Assembly (NCBI RefSeq): GCF_033807575.1
Contig: NC_084713.1
Location: forward strand, 20,187,389-20,251,388
Length of the DNA: 64,000 bases
From: Cydia pomonella
Taxonomy: Eukaryota; Arthropoda; Insecta; Lepidoptera; Tortricidae
Reading direction: 5' to 3'
In this document: piece after piece, positions 10,405 to 21,424 of the stretch
How positions within the stretch are numbered: position 1 is the stretch's first letter
Layout: each line of letters starts with the position of its first letter
Position numbers and translations under genes: made by a program
The notes under the pieces: model-generated
What the model saw: only the letters and a program-made list of their open reading frames with translations
What the model was told of the DNA's origin: nothing
The model's database searches: none

Positions 10405-11289
10405 GAATGATACTTTTACTTGGGCCAGTAACTGTCAGCCACCAAACGAGGCAAGGAAGCCTTCATCAAAAATGCGCGCGCCTCCGTCAGTTAAAAGGCG
10501 AGGTGACTGTTGACATTGCATCGCGAGATTCAAAGGCGATGGTTTTGCAGGGCGACATTATCCATGTTGCTGGCCGGATTTTTGACATTTGCAGCAGTAT
10601 TGCAGTCGGTAGTAATGCCGCGCTGCAATACTGCTGCTGTAGTCTAAATTCGAATGGTACTTTTACTTGGGCCAGTAACTGTCAGCCACCAAGCGAGGCA
10701 AGGAAGCCTTCATCAAAAATGCGCGCGCCTCCGTCAGTTAAAAGGCGAGGTGACTGTTGACATTGCATCGCGAGATTCAAAGGCGATGGTTTTGCAGGGC
10801 GACATTATCCATGTTGCTGGCCGGATTTTTGACATTTGCAGCAGTATTGCAGTCGGTAGTAATGCCGCGCTGCAATACTGCTGCTGTAGTCTAAATTCGA
10901 ATGGTACTTTTACTTGGGCCAGTAACTGTCAGCCACCAAGCGAGGCAAGGAAGCCTTCATCAAAAATGCGCGCGCCTCCGTCAGTTAAAAGGCGAGGTGA
11001 CTGTTGACATTGCATCGCGGGATTCAAAGGCGACGGTTTTGCAGGGCGACATTATCCATCTTGCTGACCGGATTTTTGACATTTGCAGCAGTATTGCAGT
11101 CGGGAGTAATGCCGCGCTGCAATACTGCTGCTGTAGTCTAAATTCGAATGGTACTTTTACTTGGGCCAGTAACTGTCAGCCACGAAACGAGGCAAGGAAG
11201 CCTTCATCAAAAATGCGCGCGCCTCCGTCAGTTAAAAGGCGAGGTGACTGTTGACATTGCATCGCGGGATTCAAAGGCGATGGTTTTGC
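10405..11289 (+). repeat. 247-bp tandem satellite, 3.6 units
   Basis: TACTTTTACTTGGG occurs at 10411, 10658, 10905 and 11152, exactly 247 bp apart. Each complete unit contains GCAGCAGTATTGCAG and its exact complement CTGCAATACTGCTGC about 17 bp later, so each unit can form a 15-bp stem. The last unit stops at GGTTTTGC (11289). The 117-codon frames that repeat every 247 bp are open by accident of the repeat. Units differ at only a few bases, so expansion or homogenisation is recent. Confidence 0.9.
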
Positions 11290-11363
11290 TGCGAGTGCGG
11301 GATGACGAAATATGAAACGTGCGTTTTGATGTGCATTAAAAACCAGCAATATGTATCTTCTAA

Positions 11364-11496
11364 GGGCCGGTACAGACGGACTGCAACTCGACTGCAACTT
11401 GTATGGGAACTGCACGTCGACGTTGCAGTTGGAGTGCAGTCGGCATGCAGTTCCCATACAAGTTGCAGTCGAGTTGCAGTCCATCTGTACCGGCCC
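11364..11496. mobile_element. Harbinger-like MITE with 51-bp inverted arms
   Basis: The arms begin GGGCCGGTACAGACGGACTG and its complement, and pair over about 51 bp with one mismatch. The element is 133 bp. TAA occurs on both sides (11361-11363 and 11497-11499), fitting the TWA target duplication of PIF/Harbinger elements. It is non-coding. Confidence 0.8.
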
Positions 11497-11515
11497 TAAG
11501 GGTTGGTTGCACCAA

Positions 11516-11546
11516 ATTGTTGTTGTTGTTGTGTTGTTGTTGTTGG
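11516..11546 (+). repeat. GTT microsatellite
   Basis: An imperfect run of GTT/TTG triplets, interrupted once. Confidence 0.9.
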
Positions 11547-11974
11547 CAGTTGTGTAAAAAGGGATATTACAAAATCTCAGATTATCTAGAAGACCTTAAC
11601 CCTTGGAGTTAATTAATATGTGTATAGTGTAAATAAATAGATAACTTAACTTATTTTTTTAGTAAATGTTACTATTTGACGTCATAAAGTGATTGTAAAA
11701 TCCTATTATGAAAATAAAATGATATGATATGATATGATTGTGTCAAAGTAACAATGGCAGTTGCAAAAATTAAGTTGTTAGCTGCTGAAGCCGTATTTTT
11801 AACATTAATCAGTACGGTAATTGCGATGAAATTATTGCACCCTCTTTTTACCAACATCCACCGGCTTTTAAAGAAGCTACTCGTATGGTTCCTATTTAAG
11901 TAAAAATTTTCAATTATTAATTTCCAACACGTGAAATTACAAATATATTATAGGAAGTTCGTGTAAAAAACCAT

Positions 11975-12290
11975 CACCTCCTGTCTCCATCATCAGTTCA
12001 GCTCGGTGGTACCATAAAATTGCATTGTCGCCCAACACATATATATGCAAATTTTCGGTATATTCCCATCTGTCTCCGCTGGGCATAGATGGAAATAGGC
12101 GCTACATACAAATTATTCCCATCCGTACCCGCCTCTTGTATGACAGTGGACCAAAAAGACCAAATTTTCAGCTCAATCGGAAATCGGGAAGTGGGTCACA
12201 TTTTTGTTACATAGGTAACTAATAAATTAACTAACAAACTTACAGACATACTAACAGGGCAAGTTAAATAAAAGCAAGTGTAATAACAAG
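11975..12290 (+). repeat. Moth repeat 'P', copy 2 (interrupted)
   Basis: CACCTCCTGTCTCCATCATC, CAGCTCGGTGGTACCATAAA, ATGCAAATTTTC and, after a 104-bp insert, CAGCTCAATCGGAAATCGGG occur as in 5750-6165. The 3' block AAGTTAAATAAAAGCAAG corresponds to the AAATAAAAGCTTTT end. Confidence 0.7.
12057..12160. mobile_element. 104-bp insertion with a 9-bp target duplication
   Basis: CAAATTTTC lies at 12048-12056 and again at 12161-12169. In the copy at 5750-6165 the same place reads ATGCAAATTTTCAGCTCAAT without interruption, so it is the empty site. The insert (starting GGTATATTCCCATCTGTCTC) contains TTCCCATCYGT twice and is non-coding. I do not recognise its family. Confidence 0.7.
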
Positions 12291-12396
12291 TGTCATACAT
12301 AACTTTTGCACATACTGACATTTGTCAAAATTCGACCGTTTTAAGCCTCTGCTCCGCGGCGATTGCAGAGTACGCCCGTTCGATTCCAGACTTGAC

Positions 12397-12668
12397 GACC
12401 AGTCTGGCCTCGTGGGTAGTGACCCTGCCTACGAAGCCGATGGTCCCGGGTTCAAATCCTGGTAAGGGCATTTATTCGTGTGATGAGCATGGATATTTGT
12501 TCCTGAGTCATGGGTGTTTTCTATGTATTTAAGTATTTATAAATATTTATATATTATATATATCGTTGTCTAAGTACCCTCAACACAAGCCTTATAGAGC
12601 TTACTGTGGGACTTGGTCAATTTGTGTAATGTCCTATAATATTTATTATTTATTTATTTATTTATATT
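12397..12668 (+). mobile_element. tRNA-derived SINE 'C', full length
   Basis: The head reads CTCGTGGGTAGTGACCCTGC (A-box region) and CGGGTTCAAATCCTGG (B box). The body has GAGTCATGGGTGTTTTCTAT and ATCGTTGTCTAAGTACCCTC. The tail is a TTTA microsatellite. Other copies are at 35850, 51044 and 53650. It would depend on polymerase III and a LINE for movement. Confidence 0.85.
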
Positions 12669-12994
12669 TACTTCACTTTTTATTTCATATATGACATTTA
12701 TTTCAAGTTCTTCATTCTCAAATACATGTAAATCAGATATTATCCAAGTTTATCAATTTAAAGACCTAGACCGTCTTGGTTCTTTTATAGCTATTGCATT
12801 TAAAAATAGCGTAAAACTGCAGACGCATAGTTTTATGAACGCTTTCCTCTGCCAGCGATCGTAGTCGTAGTGAATAAACAATGGACGGGAGTTCTGGCTG
12901 TTGGAGGGTTCTTTGAAATAATAAATAAAATACGGAAGTTTTTCAATTTAATAATGTAAGGATTAGGGGTTATCAATTAATTACATCACACGTT

Positions 12995-13245
12995 TAGGGG
13001 GAGGGAGGGGGTCAAGAAAGTGTGACATGTTGTGACAAAGGGGAGGAGGAAGTCACAACTTTGTGACGTCACTCTTACGCCATAAATAACCGGATTTTCT
13101 TATTCGCTGTACAGATCAATAACGGGTTTTCGGGACGATAATCGTTTTTATTCGTTTAATTTACTTTCCTAGTCAGTTTTGGGTTAAACAATTACTAATA
13201 TTTCTTTTATCAAAAATATTTTGACGAAAAAATGTGACGTCACAT
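12995..13245 (+). repeat. Dispersed repeat with TGTGACGTCAC motifs
   Basis: The stretch has a G-rich front (AGGGGGAGGGAGGGGGTC), AAAGTGTGACATGTTGTGAC, then TTTGTGACGTCACT (13064) and AATGTGACGTCACAT (13231). It resembles a common moth repeat from memory. The TGACGTCA octamer also occurs near 42160 and 58649. Confidence 0.5.
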
Positions 13246-13363
13246 CAGAAAGGGCTTGCCAAATGCGACTGACTGTGTCAAGTCACTCTTGTTATTTGAC
13301 TGCAACACTGCAGCAGGAACACTGGTGCAGTCTGAATCCGAATGTAACCTTAACACAAAACGC

Positions 13364-13613
13364 GCTAAGTGCGGTGGTGGCCGAGTGGATATGACGTCCG
13401 ACTTTCAATCTGAAAGTCTCGGGTTCAAATCCTGGCTCGTACCAATGAGTTTTTCGGAACTTAAGTACGAAACATCATTTGATATTTACCATTAGATTTT
13501 CGGTGAAGGAAAACATCGTGAGGAAACCTGCATAGACTTGCGAAGAAATTCAAAGGTGTATGTGAAGTCCCCAATCCGCATTGGGCTAGCGTGGGGACTA
13601 TAGCCAAAGCCCA
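13364..13613 (+). mobile_element. tRNA-derived SINE 'A', 3'-truncated
   Basis: The head GGTGGCCGAGTGGATATGAC, B box GGGTTCAAATCCTGG and body GAAGAAATTCAAAGGTGTAT match 7400-7680. The copy stops after GGGGACTATAGCC and lacks the GGGACGTATATAGGC end and tail. It has extra sequence in the anticodon-arm region (CTTTCAATCTGAAAGTC), which is a small palindrome. Confidence 0.8.
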
Positions 13614-13728
13614 CATTATTTACATTCAATAGTAGCTATAGTTAGATAGACTTCAAGTTCGAAACATGAAACTTATAAATTATCCAACTACAAGTACATT
13701 ATAAGACACAAGTTCAAAGCGAAGTATA

Positions 13729-13868
13729 AATTCTGTGGCCCTAGTGAAAAAGGGTACAAGTCTCTGGCAGTTTAGGTGTATAAGGGCATAAGTGTTACGT
13801 GGAACTTACACCCCTTTACACCTGCGCTGCCAGAGACTTGTACCCTTTTTCACTAGGGCCACAGAATT
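13729..13868. mobile_element. Hairpin MITE with perfect 42-bp arms
   Basis: 13729-13770 (AATTCTGTGGCCCTAGTGAA...) is the exact reverse complement of 13827-13868. Inside it, AGGTGTATAAGGG and CCCCTTTACACCT pair imperfectly, so almost the whole 140 bp folds into one stem. No other copy lies in the window. Confidence 0.8.
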
Positions 13869-14029
13869 ATTCCTCGCGTTCTCTTTTTACTGACCGTAAA
13901 GAAGGAACTCTAGTGTTGAGACCGCGGCGAACAAATCTTCATTAGCGGTTTGATGGGGCGACGCCAGCTGGATAATTGCGTAAATTTGATGATTGGGTTA
14001 ACGGAGAATTGGGAAACTATAGAGCAAGG

Positions 14030-14300
14030 CTTGGAACCGGTTTTTAAAATACCGGTTTATTTCGGTTTTCCTCCGAACTTTTACAAGAACGCGAATGTTG
14101 TAAGAACTTTATTGTAACCTAATTAAACTGGTTTATTCGACGAGCGACGCAACGGCCCGTCGGCATGGTGGTGTGACATGTAAACAGACCGGTATCTATG
14201 TTACTACATAAGAAACCGGTTTTTATTGTTCTAAACGGGTTAATTTGACAAGAACTGTTCTTATAAAAACCGGTTTAAAAATAACGGGTTTTCGAGTGAA
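14030..14300. repeat. ACCGGTTTT-rich dispersed repeat
   Basis: AACCGGTTTTTAAAATACCGG, ACCGGTATC, GAAACCGGTTTTTATT and AAAACCGGTTTAAAA cluster within 270 bp, together with TTTCGGTTTTC and ACGGGTTTTCG. The core ACCGGT is palindromic. It is a non-coding degenerate repeat. Confidence 0.55.
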
Positions 14301-14610
14301 ACGGAATTTAAAAGGTTTTGCGCCAAGTACATGATAACGGTTTGGAGATTTAACTGGTAAGTAAGAAAACACACAAACTCTCAAGCACATAGGCATGACG
14401 CTGACGTGATGATGAAGCAAAGATTAAACTAGTGGCCCTTTGAGCTCTAGACCTCGAGAAAGAAAATTAAAACTGAAAAATACTTAGTTCGTTGAGTTGT
14501 TAATGGTCTTATGCGCCATAAGTCCTTTATGCGAATTTCTGAATTTCGGAAAATTTCCAAAAACGGGAACGTCAATAAATCTATTCAATCATAGAATCAG
14601 TACCTAGGGG

Positions 14611-14803
14611 TACACTAGGGTGTAAATGTATTTGATAGCGTGACGTGACGTACGCGTTTGCGTTAAGTCTCATTTTGTATGGGATTTAGAAACAGCGCGC
14701 CAAGCGGGACGTTATGGAAACTCAAAATCCCATACAAAATGACACTTCGCGCAAACGCGTAGGTACGTCACGTTTCGCTATCGAATCAATTTACACTAGG
14801 GGT
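14611..14803. mobile_element. MITE, CCCCTAGTGTAA family, copy 1
   Basis: The left arm TACGCGTTTGCGTTAAGTCT plus CATTTTGTATGGGATTT is matched by an inverted right arm ending TTACACTAGGGG. About 85 bp of each arm pair with mismatches. A sister copy is at 33706-33896. Short frames starting inside it are spurious. Confidence 0.8.
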
Positions 14804-15335
14804 CAAAAAAATTCACAAGAATCGGTTAAGAACCGGCGACCTGTAGAGAAAAACATCCGGACATACGAAAACAAAATACCCGAGTTAAAGCGGAGACATC
14901 TCTTACCTCTCTCAGCGGATATAAAATGGGTGCGATATTTTTGTCAGTCATCGTGGCCGCAATTTTGTAATGATTTTGTAAGTACGAAAGTGACAAATGA
15001 CACCATACACGATAAAAGTGCCACCATCATATCCGTAAATATTGTCGTAATATCTACAATTATTATTATTGTGGTTTTTGGGCCTTTGAGTGCCACGTCG
15101 ACCAGGTAGTGATCTATTGTGACAGCTCTTTAAAGTTCATTACTGATGCCCGTTGAATCCAGGAAATTCCAGATTCTTTGGGCCGTTTGTTCTGTACCTC
15201 ATAGGGTTGCAATACGTGCCGCCCTAAGTGGGTACTTCTTTTTATTTAATATCTACAATAGCTATTTATAATGAAGAGATAAAACTTTCCTCTTACTATT
15301 ATGGTTAGAAAGTTCGTTCGTTACTATACTGAGGA

Positions 15336-15578
15336 TTTATTTAGTCACCTGCAATAATTTACGGGGCCAATATATGTCATACTGAAGAACTTTTACTATG
15401 GGCCGAACTTCGAAATTGAGAAAAAAATTGGCTGTTTCATACATTTTGGCTGTCTGACCTTGACATTTTCTATGAGAGATTTTTTTTTTTTCGTGATTTC
15501 GGGGTTGGTTCCATACTAAAAGTTGCTCAGTATGACCTATATATTCACCCCGTTAATTATTGCAGGAGACTAAATAAA
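15336..15578. mobile_element. MITE with ~65-bp inverted arms
   Basis: The left arm TTTATTTAGTCACCTGCAAT plus CATACTGAAGAACTTTTACT and the inverted right arm ending TTGCAGGAGACTAAATAAA pair over about 65 bp. The total is 243 bp and non-coding. I recall it as a common moth MITE, with no name to give. Confidence 0.8.
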
Positions 15579-16699
15579 CAACATGCATTTTTTACTATAA
15601 TTTTACTTCGTGTGGTATTTGCTCATTTCACAGTCATGAGTGCCACTTTACTTGCTTAGGTACCTATAATTTAAGTACACTTGAGTTTTTACGTGTAAAG
15701 AATGAAATAAAACAAACGTTACAAAAAATAATAAGTAGAACAAGAAGTCAATACACCATTTAGCACATATCGAACAGAAATTTCGAAACTAGCACGAACT
15801 GTTATTTGTACTGAAAATTGGCTAGATAACGGCCCGCCATTCGAACGACACAAATGCAAACACTAGTTACTGAATCGAGTTCTTAACTGTAACCCAATTT
15901 TGTATGTTTCGTGTTATCAGAATTGTTAAGGTAATGTAAGTACACATGTATGCACAACTTATGTATATTCTTTTGAAGTGCCTTGTCTCCTACATTCGAT
16001 TAACACAAGGTGCCCACGAGGAACCCGAGAGATTTTAACAACGCATTTCTGAGGCCAGAAGAAGGAAAAAATGTACATGAGTTAAGGTCAATTTCACAAA
16101 AAAATTTTTTTTGTTCATTTTTGTATGTATTAATAAAATGTACACGCTATTTGTAACAAAAAGAATTTGAACTTTTTTTGTAAAACCTATTTTTTGCAAA
16201 GTTACTTGTCACTTTTAGACGTCTATCAATAAGGAGAACATCGCCATCAAATAGGCGTTTTGAACTAAGTAACAATAAAAAGATGTGTATATTTTCCTAA
16301 AAACAACACATAAGCCAGTAATATCACACCACGAGGAGTGATAAACACCTATGGTCGGATAATGATTAGGGTTCAGACAGATCTGAAATATATGAGATCC
16401 GTGGATCCCGATCCAGATCCGGATAATTAATACATTTCGGATCCGGATTGCAATCCCTAGTTATGATTACGATTGGTATAAACATACCTAACTGAATGCG
16501 TGATGGATAAACATTTATTTATATTATCTGAAAACGTATATATATATATATACTGGTGTTTATGACAGATACCTGTACCTGTATGTATTCACATAGATTA
16601 TTTTAATTGCACCATGAATCAACATCATTTTTATACATCTGCTTATGTGTTAAACAACATCTACCTACACTAACATTCGATGCTTCACACATAAAACAG
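15579..16699. other. No supported gene
   Basis: AT-rich. A stretch at 16375-16460 repeats ATCCGGAT/GGATCC-type motifs (AGATCCGGATAATTAATAC), and a TA microsatellite lies at about 16535-16552. The block at 16010-16250 is repeat-like but not assignable. Confidence 0.4.
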
Positions 16700-16790
16700 A
16701 AAATCAAGCCCAGTATAAATTTAGACTCCAGTTTTATACTACAGACGACAAGAAACATCTAAACAACTCGGTAAGTACCGGGAGATTTAC
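16700..16790 (+). promoter_or_regulatory. Possible promoter with a short first exon and splice donor
   Basis: AGTATAAATT (about 16712) is followed roughly 30 bases later by ATACTACAGACGAC and then CTCGGTAAGTACC, a strong 5' splice-site match. This spacing of TATA box, start region and donor is that of a short non-coding first exon in insect genes. I see no downstream exon in the window, so chance is a real alternative. Confidence 0.2.
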
Positions 16791-16973
16791 GCGTGTTATG
16801 ATATTTTTACTGTTCACTCGTAAAGTTGTTCTAATTAATATTATTATACTGTAGAATGTTTTATGTCGTTAAAATCCGAGCATTTGGAAACTTTACTGGA
16901 TTATGAAATATAAAATGTGAGATTATCTTGATGTTTAGGTTATGGAGGATAGTTCAGATTACAGACACTAAAC

Positions 16974-17045
16974 ATAGATATATAGATATATAGATATTCT
17001 CGTTTTATTATAGATATAATAAATAATAATAATAAATAAATAAAA
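16974..17045 (+). repeat. Microsatellites (ATAGAT and ATAA/TAA)
   Basis: Repeats of ATAGATAT at 16974-16997, then AATAATAATAAATAAATAAA at 17020-17042. The second is probably the 3' microsatellite tail of the minus-strand LINE beginning at 17046. Confidence 0.85.
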
Positions 17046-17885
17046 AAGTTTATTTGCAGAAAAGGGTAGTGTACATGTCTTAGTGTAAATACAATAGTTT
17101 CACCTTTCCCAGCTGTATGCAAACAGCATGCAAATACATTGTGAAGTTATAATACGTTAAATAAGCACATTCTTAATTTACCTTAATTTAACATTAAATA
17201 ATACATAACAATGGACAATTTGACAACTAGAGAAATTATTTACATATATGTATACAAAATTAGAGTTATAAACATTAAAAGAAAATAATAATATGATGCC
17301 TAACATTATATTGTACCACTAATTATGATCTACATCATTATTATGATTAATATAATCACTAACGCTGTAAAAGCAGTGATTAAGCAGCCAGGTTCTTAGG
17401 GTGTGTTTAAATTTGGGACTTTCAAGTGTTTTTATTTGGTCTGGTAACTTGTTGTAGATTACTATACTCATGTTGTAGGCGTTTCTTTTATAGATGTTAG
17501 CCCTACAGCGAGGTTGGTTTAAAAGGTTTATATATTGCATTACCTAAACACACTTCAGAGCGTTTAACGAAGTATTTTGGATGACTTTTGACGAAACAAC
17601 AAATTTTCAATATATACATACACGCTAATGGTAAGATGTTCAGCTGTTTAAATAGTGGTCTACAGCTACTTCCAATCCGATTATTTGTTATTGCTCGAAC
17701 ACATCTCTTTTGGAGTTTAAATGCCCTTTTAACATCCACTGAGTTACCCCATAGGATGAGTCCGTAGCTAAGTATGGATGCAACGTGCCCGCTATAAGCT
17801 GTAACTGCTGCTTCAGGAGATACGGACTGCCGTAGCTTTCTCAAAGCAAATATGAATCGGTCAAGCCTTAAGCTTATAATAAATC
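17046..17885 (-). pseudogene. Jockey-like LINE C-terminus, frameshifted
   Basis: The minus strand reads LDRFIFALRKLRQSVS, then YSGHVASILSYGLILWGNS, FKLQKRCVRAITN, CRPLFKQLNILPLACMYIL and, in another frame, YNKLPDQIKTLESPKFK. This is the thumb and C-terminal region of Jockey-type LINE ORF2 (the YG..LWG and LQKR..R motifs). One frameshift lies near 17540. The 5' end is cut at about 17885, and the 3' untranslated region runs to the TAA-type tail. The RT palm with its catalytic aspartates is missing, so it is dead. Confidence 0.85.
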
Positions 17886-17889
17886 ATTC

Positions 17890-18840
17890 CAAAAGAAATC
17901 ATTGCCCTCATTGAAGCGACAGACTAGGCTTAGAAATTTGGTATAGTTTGATTGACTGCCAAAATAAAAACTTCTTTAATTACGAAAAACCGTTAAAAAT
18001 AAATACTATTGGTATCCGTTTCAGGCTAAATATGTAAAAATATGACTGAAAAAATTTGTCATTTCTCTAAAATTTAAATTTTTGCTCATCATAAAAATAT
18101 TTGCCCTATCCAGAAAATGACCAACCAACTAAAAAGCCTAACTAAAGTCGATATCAATGTTTCAGTAGCTTTTAAAGCTGTTAGCGAAATTGATAGACTG
18201 ATATTAACTCAAAGACATAAATTAGGATGTTATATCGTAAATAAAATAACGTTTTAACGTTATTAATGTCTCACTCCTATTTCGCTATGGCAAAGTATTA
18301 ATGGTCCAACCTTATTCGAAAAGGTTGTAAGTTCCTTCATATTAATAAAGCATTTAAACCATTCTCGCTATGATTTTAGATATATGTATTTCGAAACCAA
18401 AGGGACCTAAATTTATTATCCTCTATTTGCGATTATAGTCCTAATAACCAGTAGCACACGGTCTTAAATAACATGAACATCGACATGGAGATAGGTTTTT
18501 GGCTTTGAAACAAATATAACTGTTAGTCAATTCATCACTCCACAGTGGATAGTGATTCATGGAGGTGATATATATGATAGTCCGTGGAATTGGTAACAAC
18601 ACGAAAATTAGGTATTTAACGGCAGTCAACGAAGACGTGGACAGACAGTTATTTTTCGGCATACAGTCAAGATCCGTACAAGACACATTAGCGTGACTAA
18701 ACCATCAAACACTATTAAGTATATTATACTATGTACCTATTTATTTACACTTTTTAGCCCCTATTTTTGTAGAAAAAGTCATTACTTCCATTGTCACACG
18801 TGTTTGACTGTGTACGCGGTATTTCCGGACCAATACAATC
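17890..18840. other. No supported gene
   Basis: AT-rich DNA without recognisable repeats or coding motifs. The longest frame (81 codons, minus, 18441-18686) carries no motif. Confidence 0.4.
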
Positions 18841-18844
18841 TTTA

Positions 18845-18935
18845 AACCCTTCGGGAGTAGCAGGTATCTATGGGCGACTGTACCTGCTTACCATCAGGCG
18901 ATTTGACTGCTTATTTGCCTCCTGTATCAGGTTGT
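18845..18935 (-). repeat. Relative of moth repeat 'A' (GCTTACCATCAGGCGATT type)
   Basis: TGTACCTGCTTACCATCAGG and CGATTTGACTGCTTATTTGCC, read on the minus strand, resemble the GGCAAAC...CCTGATGGTAAGC head shared by repeat A (5981) and the repeat at 48205. Only the head is preserved. Confidence 0.5.
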
Positions 18936-19484
18936 TCCGGCCAAGAGAAAAGTAGCGACAATTATAGTTACCCTGTGTACCTTATTTCAATTTTTTGAGA
19001 CCCTGTTAGGCCTTTTACTAATTATACAGATCTTACCTAAGAGTAACCTACTTAATTATCAAACATTACAGTACCCCGTTGTTCTAATTTTACTTATCTT
19101 TAACTTTATCTCGTTTGCCTAAAGATGGTCTGCAAGAGAGATAATGAGTAATTTCCTGCGAAGTAATGTACCTAAGTGACACAATATTGGCTCAGTGTCT
19201 CTTCTTTATCTGAAAGGAACTGAGTCATTTTTAACCGTCTTTTAAATAGGTACAAGAATACCTTTCATTCTCTTATAACTTTGTTTGTCGATGTACTATT
19301 GCCATCTTGAGTGGACTGGACCCCCTATTTTAAAAAGTATTAAAGGATGGAAGATACTTTTCGTTTCTCATGTTCGGAAAAAGGGTCATTGTTGTTCTGA
19401 AAAGTGTGCAGAAAGTGATACGTTTCTGCACTAAAGCATTTTACTTTCCAAGTAAGATTTATTTTACTTTAATACAAGTTACGA

Positions 19485-19805
19485 AACGAACACATCCGTG
19501 GTAGCCTCGGGGTGAGAGACGTCGCCGATAAGCTCCAAGAAAGTCGGCTGAGGTGGTTTGGGCATGTCAAAAGAAGGCCGCCAGAATACGTGGGCAACAA
19601 AGCCCTTAGTTCTGCCTTACCAGGCCCAAACAGGAGGGGCAAACCAAGGCAGCGTTGGCGCAATGTCATCGCCAAAGATTTAAACGCCTGTGGGTTATCG
19701 GAAAACGACGTCCAGGATAGAGCGAAGTGGAAGGAGAAAAGTAGGAAAGCGGACCCCGTCACAGTACGGGACAAACGCTAGGAGGATGATGATGACCCTC
19801 TACAT
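19485..19805 (+). CDS. RTE-like LINE C-terminus, open frame
   Basis: About 98 codons are open to the stop at 19779-19781: NEHIRGSLGVRDVADKL, RLRWFGHVKRRPPEYVG, RRGKPRQRWRNVIAKDL and DRAKWKEKSRKADP. These are, in order, the conserved C-terminal blocks of RTE/BovB-type endonuclease-reverse-transcriptase proteins. The copy is 5'-truncated, so the endonuclease and RT palm are missing and no initiator belongs to it. A GAT microsatellite (GGAGGATGATGATGA) follows the stop, a typical tail for this clade. It is the best preserved LINE end of its family in the window; compare 54600 and 62037. Confidence 0.85.
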
Positions 19806-20024
19806 CTGTAAGGATAATTTAATATCTTTTTTTATATTTTATCTCCGACAATTATAGACTTATACATCTCTAAAGAATTTTAGTATTTTATGATTATATT
19901 TTATTTATCATAGTTTTTTTGTGTAATTTGACATTTAGAGACAGTATACATCTCTAATAAAGTATTTATTATTTCATCGATTCGATATTTGTAATTGTTT
20001 TTTTTTTTTAATTTTTATTGTTTG

Positions 20025-20090
20025 TAAAAATGGACATGTAAAAGTGCCCCTGTGGCCTATTTGCTGAATAAATGTTTGATATTTTGATGA
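20025..20090 (+). repeat. LINE 3'-UTR tail
   Basis: ATGTAAAAGTGCCCCTGTGG, CCTATTTGCTGAATAAATG and TTTGATATTTTGATG form a familiar lepidopteran LINE 3' end with an AATAAA signal. No coding part remains. Confidence 0.5.
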
Positions 20091-21424
20091 CAAGCAATTG
20101 AAATTTCATTGTAAATGGATTTGTTATACAATTTCCATTCTGATATTTAACTCCCTATTCCATAAATAACGATACTTTTACCTAAAAGTACCCAAGAAAT
20201 GCTACATAAAATTATACTTAGTCATGTTTTTATAGAACACACGCATTTTACTTTCGTCGTATTTGAAATGAAAAGTAGAGTAAATACTACTCTCAGTGCA
20301 TTCGAGCGCCAAACTACCTCGGCAGAAATGAGTGCCTTTCATCCCTTGGTTAGCAATCTACTATTTTGCGCGTTGTTCTATCCGCTGCTATTAATGCTCT
20401 GTATAATAAACTCTGTAAAATACGGTAGATATAAATTTTTCAGTAGAGATCGTAGGTAGAGAAGGCTTCGCGAAAGCTGAACCAAAAGTCAGTTCGTGAA
20501 GTGAACCAAAAATCTGACGACTTTCAGTGCATATGATTGAAATCGATAATGATAATGATTAATTACCCAAAGTGAATAGAAATTATAGAAACCCGACTCT
20601 CACTGTAATACTTAGGATTTGACCTTAATATTGAAAAACAATCAGACCTCATAAAAGATGTGTTTTTGAAACATACAACTAGAGTAGTCCATTGAACATA
20701 AAGAGGACCCAATTTTGCTTTTTTTTTTGTTAGAGATACTGGAATAAAAAAATTAAGCATATTTATATTTGTAATAAGCACAGGTCGTGTGATAAATTTG
20801 TTAAGTATTTTCCCCCTTAAAAACAATATAAAAGCAAGAACTTTTCCCCTATTACCTCCCATACTAACTTTACTACAACTTTTATACCCAAACTTCCCGT
20901 GTGGATATGACATTCCTTTACCGCCTAAAAATTAGACGCCATTACGCCCGTAATTGAAGTGTCAAAAGTTGTCTGATTTTACTTGCAAAGTGCGGCATAC
21001 CCGGCTTTGGGAAAAAGAGCTGAAGTTCTATGAAAAATATTGGTGGTTAATACGTTTTGGAGCGGTGTGCATAATGTGGAATTCGCGTACGAAAAAAAGA
21101 GAATTCGATATGAAGACTGCAATCAGCTAGTGACCTAAATTCTGCTAGGCAGCTGTACGAATATTTACAGTAAGGACATATGAAAATTCATTCAATATTA
21201 TGCCTTACTATGAGGGAAAAAGATATAAAATTTAATGAGTTTTCAAATGCACTTACTTCAGACATTTGAAGGATAGAATTTCTGTTGACGTGTGAGCAGG
21301 AACATTGACATATCTAAGTAGACTTACAAACATCGCGTTCTGACACTGAAGGGTTACTTAAATGTACCTGACATAAATATTCTAAATATTTGTGCTCAAA
21401 TCGAATTGAAAAAGATTGAAATAA
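20091..21424. other. No supported gene
   Basis: AT-rich. A 116-codon minus frame at 20563-20913 has no recognised motif and no matching codon bias. Treat it as unproven. Confidence 0.4.

Noticed and set aside
10407..11254. Three 117-codon frames repeating every 247 bp, like a protein repeat
   Set aside because: Each frame is the same satellite unit read across its junction. 247 is not a multiple of 3, so the frames cannot join into one protein, and the units are palindromic.
14714..15109. 131-codon plus frame
   Set aside because: It starts inside the right arm of a MITE and runs into AT-rich DNA, with no known motif.
20563..20913. 116-codon minus frame
   Set aside because: No recognisable domain, low-complexity composition and no supporting splice or promoter signals.
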